A DNA stretch of 21,091 bases. Origin: Cyclostephanos tholiformis. Its lineage: Eukaryota > Bacillariophyta > Thalassiosirophyceae > Thalassiosirales > Thalassiosiraceae. The translations under genes were made by a program, and so were the position numbers. The DNA lies in the NCBI GenBank assembly GCA_036939975.1, contig JALLPB010000186.1, forward strand, positions 1 to 21,091, read 5' to 3'. The notes under the pieces are model-generated. The model was not told where the DNA came from. It ran no database searches and worked only from the letters and a program-made list of their open reading frames with translations. This document shows positions 9,627-19,310 of the stretch, piece by piece (the stretch's first letter is position 1; each line of letters opens with the position of its first letter).

Positions 9627-11251
9627 CTACATATTTACAGTCACCACTTCAGAATTCACAAGATACACAGCTTTTTCAAGCCTTTCGCCATCCCTTTCCT
9701 TCATGCTCAAAATTCTTGGCAGTACGTTCACCCCCTCAACTATTGTCCCAAAACATGTATCTCCTTCCACGAAACTCCCATCATCTGTGTAGTATGAATG
9801 ATGATGGTTTGAATTATCTATCAGGTTTATGTAAAAGGTTGGACCTCTCCGTTTGTTAAATGAAACAGTATATTGAGTGTGGGGAAATTCTGAAGTGGGT
9901 TCCCCAAATAGCAGAGCTCCATCAGAGTAGCCTTCAGACACCATGCGTTTTGTCAACGCAGCGTCATTCTCTACATTGTAACTATCTTGCGGACCAAGAA
10001 CAAGAATGTGCGATCTAGCAAGGAGAAACGTTGCTTGCGAGAGCAATTTCTTCGTCGTCATCTTGAGAAATGTGTGGACTGTATGTGGAATGAGGTCAAG
10101 GGGGGCAAGTTCAATCAGGATGGACTCGGTTTCGGGGGAGTCTTGAAAGGCGAATGTCAGTTTGACGAAAAAGGGCCCAGGACCAAAATCCTCCAATACT
10201 TCTTTACGATGGCGGATCTTAATTTTGTTGATCATGGATTTAGCTGTAGTTTCCCAATAAACTCTCTCTTTCTCGTTTTTTTTAGAGGTGAATTCAATTT
10301 CATCATACAACGCATCTTTCTCTTTCGTCAATTGAACTTGCCTCGCCAGTTGATCCCTCTGTTCTATAATCTCGGTAATACCAGAGCCTTGCTTAAGAGC
10401 TACCATGTCTCGATGGAGCGCATCACATTCCGCTCTTTCAATATCTCTGCGGTCCAACTCTTCTTCAACCGCATCCAATTCGCTGCGAAAATGTTGAAGT
10501 TGGTCGTTACACTTCGCTCTCTCAACGTCACTACGTTCCAGTTCTCTCTCGGTGGCATCAAATGCGCTGCGAAAATGTTGAAGTCGATCTTTGACTAAAT
10601 CCCGTTCGTCGTTGGATGCCTTCAGTTCCTTAACTGATTCAGCTATTGCATTTCGAGTGCCCTTCAACATCTCTTCGACCTGTGACAGCCGAAGCTGGGC
10701 AGACTGATACTTCTCGACCTCTGCCCTCAAACGAGTTGATGCCTTTTCCAACGCCTCATTGGTGTAACTGTATGCGGTGTTGGTCTCCTCCAAATACTCA
10801 CGAAGACTGCGCTGATATGCTCGTTCATTTCGATCGGAATGGATTCTCAATTTGACCACTTCCTCGTGGTGGGAAATTTTTTCATCAGACAAATTAGTTA
10901 GGCAATTGTTGTAATTGCTTCGAATTTCGAGGATGGCGGAACTATGGTCTGACTTAAGTTTAGTTACAATATTATCTGATGCGCAATTGTCGTACAAATA
11001 AGAATTCAGACATTATCCTGGCATACATGAAGGGCTAGGTTGGGGGGTGGGGGGGGGACGAGCACACAAAACTCACTGAATTCTGATTCTAATATGTAAG
11101 AGGCGAGGCCGGTTCCGAGGGCGGCACCGAAGATGCCTCCGGCAACAAAGACTATTGCGATCATGCCGCGGCCGAATTTTTCTGCCTTGTTAGGCTCGTC
11201 TATCATCACCCCAGTTTCGCCGCCGGATGCTATTTTTTTTGAGGACGCCAT
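9627..11251 (-). CDS. Membrane-anchored coiled-coil protein with C-terminal cyclophilin-like domain
   Basis: Two exons, 11251-11077 and 10975-9627, encode 507 residues. The 101-nt intron (11076-10976) has a GTGAGT donor and a TCAG acceptor. The nearer upstream AG (CCAG) is excluded because an in-frame TAA follows it. Residues about 29-52 form one hydrophobic segment, giving a likely signal anchor. Residues about 65-321 are heptad-rich coiled coil with a 28-residue direct duplication (about 188-243). Residues about 323-507 resemble a cyclophilin fold: GPGPFFVKLTF, IELAPLDLIPHTVHTFL, GPTFYINLID and CFGTIVEGVNVL. The FHR catalytic arginine of active cyclophilins appears absent, as do the usual tryptophan and histidine, so peptidyl-prolyl isomerase activity is doubtful. 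Similar architectures are known to me from diatom gene sets. A lumenal or endomembrane scaffold role is inference. Gene A is divergent from gene B, with 208 bp between starts. Confidence 0.85.
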
Positions 11252-11459
11252 GCTCGCTTTTGATTTCCCCTTTTTTATCTATCGTGTATGTATACTATAT
11301 CATAATATCATACGTACTTTGTGTCCTACATCCCCCCGCTAGAGACAACCTCCTCCATCATTCTACGAATTCCTTTGTGGAGTTTCCTTCAATTAGTTCG
11401 CGTGAAAAAGTGAACCACACGATACACAAAATATACCTAATATTAAACAGACGGCACCT
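11252..11459. promoter_or_regulatory. Bidirectional intergenic region between genes A and B
   Basis: The 208 bp between the divergent start codons must hold both 5' leaders and core promoters. It includes an AT-rich stretch with TATACTATATCATAATATC at about 11290-11308. I cannot identify a specific factor-binding site. Confidence 0.4.
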
Positions 11460-12517
11460 ATGCCCTCTCCACGGAGGACGATGCCGTGTGTCCATCTACT
11501 TCTTCCATTCTTAATATCTCTCACGTTCGACACGAATGATAATGTAATATCGCTTGGCGGTATCGTTTCTGCATTCGCCCCGCCCCCACCTCAGCCGACC
11601 AAAAAAGCTTTTCTTCGAAGGAGCAGCCGTGGCCCGAGCATCAACCTCTACAGCCTACTTGACAGCTTGGGCGGTGTATTTAGTGGTTCCAAACTTGATG
11701 TCGAGAAAAATTTGCCATACGATCCTCCATTTTCATCAGAGCTATCCATTTCAGACGATGTGAGAACGTTTGCTGTCAAGGAGAGACCGTGAGTTTTGTT
11801 TCTTGTCGTTGGAGGGGCTCGGGGCGCTTCTCGTTGGTTATTTGGTAGCCTTTTTCGCCTCAACTTCTTGCGCAACAACCTGTCGCCAGTTTTTCTTTCA
11901 CCGGCGAAGATTTTGACATTGTCGACATTACTGAAGGCAAAAGAAATGATTTTGCAAGAGTGCGGGGAGCTATGCTACATCTTCCCGGCAAGGACAAAAT
12001 GATTGTATACTCATCTTCTACGGGAGAAAAATCAGTGATTATGGATAGGGTTATGATCGCTGCAACGCCATCGTATAATTTGATTCGGGCAAGCGATGGC
12101 ACCAAAATTGGTTGGATGGAGAAGAAATTGATAAGCTTCACTGACTCCTTCGACGTGTACATGGAAGGCAAGGGAGGTTTTGGGATCACTGGTTTATTCA
12201 AGCCCCCGCCAGCTTACCGCATTGAAGGAGATTTTCTTGATCGTAATTTTGTCTTCAAGAATGAAATGGGGGCAATCGTAGCAAGAGCAAATGTTGATGG
12301 TAAGTTTGTTCATGTTAGCAGTAACACCTCTCCTCATTTGTCTTCTGATCTTATGTTTGCTCCAGGTTGGGTACAGTTTGATATGATGAACCATTATCAG
12401 GTCCAAGTAGGAGAGGGTATGGATGCGCTACTTGTTCTTGCCTGTGTATGTTGTATTGATGAAGAGTTTGATGAGGAGCACCAAAAGAGAAAGGAGGAGA
12501 GACAAAGAAAGGACTAG
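11460..12517 (+). CDS. Predicted plastid-targeted LURP-one-related (Tubby C-terminal-like) protein
   Basis: Three exons, 11460-11788, 11890-12299 and 12366-12517, encode 296 residues. The introns are 101 nt (GTGAGT..CCAG) and 66 nt (GTAAGT..CCAG). The second is a multiple of three without a stop, so an unspliced reading is also open (22 extra residues). The start at 11460 gives a basic start, a hydrophobic segment (about 10-22) and VSA|FAP at residues 36-41, followed by a proline- and basic-rich stretch. This is the layout of diatom plastid presequences. Residues about 85-280 match the LURP-one family, with FSFTGEDFDIVDI, an acidic/glycine hairpin region, and a C-terminal helix HYQVQVGEGMDALLVLACVC followed by IDEEFDEE. 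The family shares a fold with Tubby and phospholipid scramblases. Its biochemical role is unclear, and lipid or membrane binding in the plastid is inference. The tail is highly charged (QKRKEERQRKD). Confidence 0.85.
12300..12365 (+). other. In-frame 66-nt intron of gene B
   Basis: It has a GTAAGT donor and a CTCCAG acceptor, a length divisible by three, and no in-frame stop. Removing it joins ANVDG to WVQF, which fits the continuous LURP-one consensus better than the retained form. Splicing is therefore the preferred model, but retention would still give a full-length protein. Confidence 0.75.
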
Positions 12518-13261
12518 AAAGGTTGTGGAACAAAGATACGGAAGCAGGAACGTATTTTTTGATAATAATGACTTAGGGGCGGGAAACATTTTCCTGAGTT
12601 ATCTAAAAGATAACATTCCTTTCCCATTCTAATTATACCTAGTTCAATTGTGGAACGCGATTGCCGGTCGAACCTCATGTTCAAAAGCTACGAGGGATGC
12701 TCAAGATCGCCAATAAAAGACCGCGATCGTATCTTCTCGTTTGAGCTTTGAAGTTCCATCCTGTTGTCACTCTTGTTAGGAATGAGTCGCTTGACGATCA
12801 TAATATTTTAGTATCAATCATATGCGTTGCATCAATGGCATTTCTTTGTGCACTGTGCGAGGAGGGAAAGATATTATGGTTTATGGCGTTGAAAATATTA
12901 TCATAGGATACTTTTGCAAGATTCTGCCCCATTTTCGAGCTGACCGTGACGCAAGCGAGAGAATACATTAGGACTTGCACAGTGGTGTAGGTAGATAGTA
13001 AGGCGCTTTACTTCGGCTTAGGAGACGATTTACAAAACACAGATACACACAACGGGGGGTCCGAGAGTGAGGGAGCGAGGTTGGGAGGTTTGTTTTTTGA
13101 GACGCTAAGCTAAAACCATCAGCTGACATGATATAAGTTTCTACCCCAGTCCTCCCCACGTTCGCCGGCCCGCCGGCCCATGAGCGTCTTCTAAACATCT
13201 CTTAATATCATCATCCTAGACCCACAAACTCGACATTACTGTCATCCTCCCATGGCCTCGC
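12518..13261. other. Intergenic region between genes B and C (3' to 3')
   Basis: About 740 bp separates two converging stop codons. No credible reading frame, tRNA or repeat is seen. A GC-rich near-palindrome, CCGGCCCGCCGG, lies near 13164-13175. GC content rises from about 13.0 kb onward into gene C and the 5' half of gene D. Confidence 0.5.
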
Positions 13262-13729
13262 CTATCCTTCAACGATCGCGTCATCGGCGGCGTTTCCGCA
13301 TTCCGCCATGCACCCGTCGTTCATCCCCCTCGACGCGCAGCTCGACTCGCAGTCGCGGAGGCAATTCGTATGGCAACTGGAATCGTCGCACCCGTCGAGG
13401 CAGCTCAGGTAGGTGCACCCTATCTTGTACTTTTCGCACGACGCGTCGGTAACGTCCTCCCCCCCCGCATTCGCCGCCTCGCTCCTATCGAAGATGCAAA
13501 GGATCACGTCCCTGTCCATGGGCGTCGGGGATGGCGCGAGGGTGAAATACTTTCCAGGACCGACGTGCTCGTGACCCCACGGGTCCTCGCGTGATCCGAT
13601 ACGTCCATCCCCCGCCAGGCACCATGCGTTCGCGAGGTATATCCCGCCCCCGTTCGATGCGCGCAGATGAGGAGTCTGGACGATGGTGGAGGGAGAGGCG
13701 GGGGATGCGCGCGCGCGCGCGTGTTCGTG

Positions 13730-13767
<38 letters not shown>

Positions 13768-14019
13768 CGAATCGCGTCATGGACAATGATGAGCGAGAGG
13801 ACGGCGAGCGCGCATCGTTATTTTAATATTCGACGCCTCCCTGGACGACGACGGACTCGTTTTTTCGATACATGGAAAAAAGGGGGGGGGGGGGGGCATG
13901 ATGTCGCACGACAATACGAGGGGGTGATAAAAAAGGCGACGCACCATGCGCGATTCTACCTCGTGAGAGACCGTCCCCGTCAGACAAATCGTCAAGGCTA
14001 CCAGGACGAATTGTTTCAT
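13262..14019 (-). CDS. Small secreted cysteine-rich protein
   Basis: The model has exon 1 at 14019-13960 (20 codons) and exon 2 at 13675-13262. The intron of 284 nt has a GTAGAA donor, both junctions are phase 0, and the acceptor CGTCCAG is preceded by a long (CT)n tract. An alternative donor five codons later (GTGCGT) keeps the same frame. The product is about 157 residues. The start codon is chosen because MKQFVLVALTICL forms a clear signal peptide; the frame is open further upstream. The mature part has a conserved-looking block (GGGIYLANAWCL, GPGKYFTLAPSPTPMDRDV) and then a C-terminal cluster of ten cysteines spaced C-x6-C-x4-C-x3-C-x4-C-x3-C-x3-C-x3-C-x8-C-x3-C. The regular CxxxC spacing suggests disulfide-stapled helices. 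I do not recognise the family. It is divergent from gene D. Confidence 0.7.
13676..13959 (-). repeat. Gene C intron packed with simple repeats
   Basis: On the plus strand the intron holds (GC)n at 13707-13721, (GA)n at 13733-13763 and a G15 run at 13882-13896. On the transcribed strand these read (CT)n and poly-C. The (CT)n tract lies about 60 nt before the 3' splice site and could act as an extended polypyrimidine tract. Confidence 0.85.
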
Positions 14020-14339
14020 CTTTATATTTAATAAAAAAATTTGATTGCTCGCGTGTTGCCATTCTCCCCCTAAAGAAATTACGAGAGAGGGAGAGGAGAG
14101 TGTGTGTTTGTGTGTGTGTGTGTGTATGTTAGAGGTTGACTTGTCCTCCATTCGGACATAAAGAGAGAGGGGGGAGACAAACAGACTCTCCCGCCAAGAC
14201 ATGGTGTTTTGGTGCCCGCCTATCGTACATCATATCGTACTACGTATCGTACTCACGCACATTTTTACTTTTACTGTAACGATATGGAGATAAAAGCCGA
14301 ATCAACGCACATGGTTGATTTTTTTGAGGACCACGAACG
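14020..14339. promoter_or_regulatory. Bidirectional intergenic region between genes C and D
   Basis: The 320 bp between divergent starts include a purine tract plus (GT)n microsatellite at about 14083-14126, and three ATCGTAC repeats at about 14222-14252. A GATAAAAG sequence at about 14288-14295 is a weak TATA-like candidate for gene D. The leader of gene C is almost pure A/T immediately before its ATG. Confidence 0.4.
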
Positions 14340-17300
14340 ATGAAGGTATCCCCGGGCGACGCGGTCCTGACACGGTACGGCCCGGGCGTCGTGATACGAA
14401 TCGTCCCATCCCCCCCCCTCCCCCCCCCCTCCTCGGGGAGGGATGACAATGACGACGTCGACAACGACGATGTAAACGACCGCGTCGATGACGACGATGG
14501 CGTTGATGATGACGACGACGATGATGGGGATCATCGGATCGGTTGGGCGACGATACATCTCTGGCGACACGCCAATCGATCCATCGGATCGTGCGCGCGC
14601 GCGACGATGGGGATGGATTGCGTGATTCGGCGACTCGTCGCGGCGCCCGGTACCATCGTAAGGGCGAAAATGAACGTCGACGAATCGTCGTCGTCGTCGT
14701 CGTCGTCGAGATGTGACGACGACGGGGATGAGGGGGCCGACTCAACGACCGCGACGACGATCGCGTTGGGGGGGGGGAGGGACGCATCATCGTCGTCGAC
14801 GATGACGCGTCTGTACGTCATCGAGAGGTACGTGCAAGATACGGACACCTACCTCGCGCGACCCATCGACGACGGTAACGATGTAGACGATGACCTCGAT
14901 GGTAACCTCGACGATCGACCGATGGTATCGCTATCGACATCCGACATATCGAGCTCGTCGTCGAGATTTTACCCCATGATGGTCGATCTCATCGATAGGG
15001 GGGACGCCGCGTGGATTGCCGCGTCGACGGCCGCGACGAAGATCGTGGACGCGAAATACGCGTCGACGATCGTCGACGACCTCGCCACGGCGGCGTCATC
15101 GGGGGATGTCGACGGCACGGTTGTCGTTCCGAGGTCGTCGTCGTCGTCGTCGTCATCATCATCATCGTCGTCGTCGTTTTCGTCCCACCCGTGCATTTCG
15201 CCGTCGTTGCCGAATGCCGAGGAGGTACGGCGGGTGTACGACATGCTGCGCGATGACGACCTTACGGAATTATTCCATCGCGGGCGCGAGCGTCTGAGGG
15301 AGCTCGTCGAGGAGGGGAGCATACCCTCGAGGACTAGGAGGATATTGGCGGATATGGGCATTGAGTTGGACGACGACGAAAACGACGACGGAAACGACGC
15401 CGACGGCGGCGATGGCGGCGTATCGGCGAGGTCGATGCGCGGGAGGTTGAATCGGCTTCGGAGGGAGGCGCTATCGTCGTTGGACGGGATGATGAAAACG
15501 GGTATTGCGACGAACTCTGCCAACAACGGGGGGGACGACGCGACGTCGTCGATGTTCGCGGACGCGTTCGACGGAATGTCGAGGGCGGCGATGTCGGATA
15601 CGCAACTATCGTCGATATTCGCATCGATATCGGACAAAACGAAAAATTGGCAGGATATGACCGGGAGGTTATTGCACACGAGGACCGTTGGCCTATTCGC
15701 GGAGGGAGCGCAACGATTATCCGCGAGGGCGGCCGAGGTCCTGAGCAACGGCGCGACGAAAATCTCGTCTGGAGGTGGCGGCGGCGACGGCGGGGGGGGG
15801 ATGGGGGACGGCGATGCGAATCTGTTAATTGCGTTCACCGAGGCCGACGTCGCGAAGTCGAAGCTGAAGTCGATGGAGATGGGAGATGCCGTTCGTCGTA
15901 AGCTGTTCGAGGCGATCGAACTGCGAAGCGAGAGCAGCGGCGGCCTCGACGCCATCATCGCCGGATCGCTGGCGAGGGCCCATCGCGGCGCCGGCGACAT
16001 CCTGGGACGAGGTGAGGGGGACCCCCTCCCCGTGGACGACGCGATTCGATCAGTCCTCCGACGATCGGCCACGTCCGCCATGAGGGGTACGAAGGAATCC
16101 CTCATCGCCCTATTGTCTCGAAGGAGCGTACATCGCGATTCGGCCCTCCTTCGACTCGAACGTACCCTCGTCGACCTTGAAATGCAGCTCGGTCACGACC
16201 TCACCGCGGAGAGGATATCGGAAATCGCAAACGGCGAGGGTGGGACGATGGCGCTTTTTGGGCCAATCGCGACCAAGGCCGCGCGCGAGATCGAGGTCCA
16301 GCTGGACGCCGCCGAGGCCAGGATGAAAGAATCGAGGCACTGGAATGCCGGGGCCGACGACGTCATGGCGAACGTGAGAAGGATCACGCGGGGGGAGTTG
16401 GGCATCGTCGAGTTGCTCGACATGGCTGCCGGATATTTGGACGACGAGGACGTGGTCGCTAGGAGCGGGGGCTTGATCGTGAAGGCGGAGAGTTTGCTAG
16501 ACACCTTCGAGGCGGCATCGGCGCGACTCGGAGGCGACCTTGCACGAGGACGGACAGCAGGCGCCGGCATCATCGATGCCGTGGCAAAGGCGGGGATAAC
16601 GAAGGATGCCGTTCTGAAAGGCGTGGAAGGTATCGACGTGAACAAGCTCTTGGATGACACGCAAACTGCCATCACAGACGAAAACGCGAGGCGCGAGCTA
16701 ATATCGAGCGCCGGTGATACTGCCTTGGACTTTCTATTGAAGATACTCCCATCTGTGCCTGTACCGCCCTTCGATGGAGTGCGTGAGGGATTGGTGTATC
16801 ATCTCTCCAATCTGAGCATGGCCGGGTTCAAGGTAAAGAAGGAGGACGTTTGCATTGAAATCGCTGGTATGCGTGCCGTGGCTTCCCCATCTTCGCAACC
16901 AGCTGCTACTCGCGCTGTCAAGGCATCTGAGCTCCTGATCATCGATATTAGAAATATCTCTGCCATTCTCGATGATGCGGTATGGAGCTTCGAACAAACG
17001 TACATGCCTTACTTGAAGGGCAGCGGAAAAGCAAACACGCGTCTTTGGGATGGCGCGATTCGTTTGAAGTTCGAGCTGCGGCGTCGAATTGCCAAAATCG
17101 ACGTTGATCCCAACAGTGGACAAGAAAATGTCACGTGGGAACCCGTCTTGTGCCTAAATGATCGATCATGCTCCATTGGAGGAGTCGAGCTCAAGATTCA
17201 GGGCGAGAGCCGGATCGCGTGGGTGGCCAACAAACTTACGTCACTTCTCGGGACGAAGCTACGGGATTATCTCGTTATCGTGATCATCAATGCGCTTACG

Positions 17301-19051
17301 AACAACAGTGCACGTCTCATTGACATGTTGAACTCAAACCTTTGCAACTATTGGGAGTTCATCATGAAAACTGCAAAGCTGAAGCTCGATGAATTGCCCG
17401 CATTGGAAGAGCACCATGTCACGAAGGCAGGGGTGGACGAGAATGAAAATCTGGTGGAACTGGTTTGGAGAGAACGGCTCCCTCTGGGACTCAATATCCT
17501 CACCAACGACAAGAGTGGCATGTTGAAGGTTATTGACTTGCCCCGAGGGACGCAGGCGCGTCAAGTGGCGCAAACGAAGCAACTAGATCCAGACTTGTTC
17601 AAGGTAAGTGGAACGATACAAGAGCAAGTAATGCGTGCGTCATCGATTGCCAGAAATTATAATTTATGAATGATCATTTGAGATACTATTATGTTGGGAT
17701 TTAACAATTTCCTTTTCGCACGTCAAACATTTCAAGGGGGCGACCATTATCAGCGTGAATGGTCGACGGTATGGTCCTGACAGTCAGGTAGAGCTATTCG
17801 CGGCGTTGAAGGACCCTACAAGACCGAAGGCCATCCTCTTCAAACTTACTTCGTCACAAAACGATCTTGGAAGAATTGACAAAATTATTCAGAGCAAGGA
17901 TGCCTCGTCGGACTCATCCGCACTAAGTGACGACAATCACATAAAAAAAGAATTAGATGTATTGGAACTTGTCACAAGCATTACCTTCGTTGATGAAGGT
18001 GATATTGGACTGAGGCTCACAAGTCAAGATAATTTTTCTCTGTCCGTTAGTGTCTTTCTTCGTGACTCTAACGGTGAAGAACTTCCCGTTGAAAAGTCTG
18101 GCAAGGTCATGATAGGCGATTTATTGAGCCACATTAACGGCACACTGGTACTCGGTGAGAATGGCGAGGGCAAGCGAAAGGCTTTCTCGCTTCTTGAGCA
18201 AGTAGGGTCACAGCGACCACTTTCGCTAGGTTTTGTCAAGCCCTTTCGCTACAGCATTGTCATAGAAAAGAATGACGCCGAAGAAGAATCCGTCGGCGGA
18301 CCGTCAGAACTAGTATTGGTTGAGTTGGATGATGCCAATGCGAAGACAAATTCAAAGGAGAAAAAAATTATCCTCAAAGGTTTTGCTCTCGCAGAGGGTG
18401 CCGCTGAAACTGGAGGCGTCCTTGTTGGGGACAACTTGGTGTTTATCAACGGCTTTCCTGTTGGGGCTGGGTGCAGATTGTTCAGTAACTATGGCAAGCC
18501 ACCATCTATGGGTGAGTCGACAACATATGTATTCCTTTCGTTGCATGCTGTCCGATAATTCGTCTTTCTAACTAAAAGGTTGCCACACTTTCATAGACGA
18601 CGTGATGAGAATGCTCAAGCAGTATTCACCGCTGACATTGAATTTTGCCAGAGCGCAAGCAAATAAACCCTCCTCGGTCATATCCTACTTGACTTCCTCT
18701 CCCTTGTCATTTGACATAGAGACGGCCACCACCTTTTCACTTGTAGCACCCGATTATAGCCACTTGGGATGTAGGTTCGTTCCCGGTATGAATGGGTCAG
18801 ATGTTGTCGTCAAACATGTTATTGGCGTCGAGGGAATATTTCAAAGACGAATGAGGGAATCTAACCAACCTTTCGTGGGATGCAAGCTCGAATCGGTTGA
18901 CGGAGAGATTGTTCCGTCATATGTGAATCCCCAGCTAATGGTCAATCATTTGAAAAGACTATGGGCTGCCAATGGAAGGGTAGAGCTTGTATTTTGTGAT
19001 GATAAGCAGAAAGGTGCACTTGAGGAAATCATACTTTCGGGTGACAGCTAG
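14340..19051 (+). CDS. Large TULIP-like and multi-PDZ protein with acidic/serine-rich N-terminus
   Basis: Three exons, 14340-17603, 17737-18511 and 18597-19051, encode 1497 residues. The introns are 133 and 85 nt (GTAAGT..CAAG, GTGAGT..ATAG) and phases agree at both junctions. An in-frame TGA lies 15 nt before the ATG. Residues 1-25 resemble an SH3-like start (GDAVLTRYGPGVVIRI). Acidic runs and Ser8 (coded at 14685-14708) and Ser14 (15135-15176) tracts follow, then an alanine-rich helical region (about 370-790). Residues about 790-1020, from ILPSVPVPPFDGVREG to NLCNYWEFIMK, look like a TULIP/BPI-type or fungal HAM1-like lipid-binding region; this is tentative. Four PDZ-like domains follow: about 1036-1122 (LPLGLNIL..GATIISVNG, split by intron 1), 1166-1257, 1278-1366 (split by intron 2) and 1392-1481. 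A membrane-contact or lipid-handling scaffold is inference. Confidence 0.8.
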
Positions 19052-19310
19052 CTGAAGATATAATTGGAAATTACTTAATTGCACCATCCTATCACCCACA
19101 CCTAGCTTTTCCTTACCAGATCTTTTCTTGAGATGAAGTATATATTACACTTTAAAATTTTTCATATAATCTCATGACAGGTCCATGTTGGACAAGAGAC
19201 CCTCGAAAAAACACTTACGGAGAACACAATATCGATGTTTGAGCTTTATTGTATCGTCGATAGAAAATATAGATTGGGTAAATAAACTGTTATTCAAACA
19301 TCATACGTAA
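19052..19310. other. Convergent 3' region of genes D and E
   Basis: 259 bp of AT-rich sequence lies between the two stop codons. AATAAA occurs on the plus strand at 19281-19286, downstream of gene D, and on the minus strand at 19250-19245, 61 nt past the stop of gene E. If both are used, the two transcripts would overlap at their 3' ends. How strongly this organism relies on AATAAA is unknown. Confidence 0.4.

Noticed and set aside
9987..10598. 203-codon open frame on the plus strand
   Set aside because: It is antisense to the gene A coiled-coil and cyclophilin-like region. Gene A has supported splice sites and recognisable domains, while this frame shows none.
12640..13240. Possible tRNA or snRNA gene between genes B and C
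   Set aside because: No sequence resembling tRNA A/B boxes or a cloverleaf, and no Sm-like site with flanking stems, could be found by eye.
14969..16105. 378-codon open frame on the minus strand
   Set aside because: It lies wholly antisense to gene D, and its serine/aspartate-rich translation mirrors the GC-rich codon bias of D. It has no domain or start context of its own.
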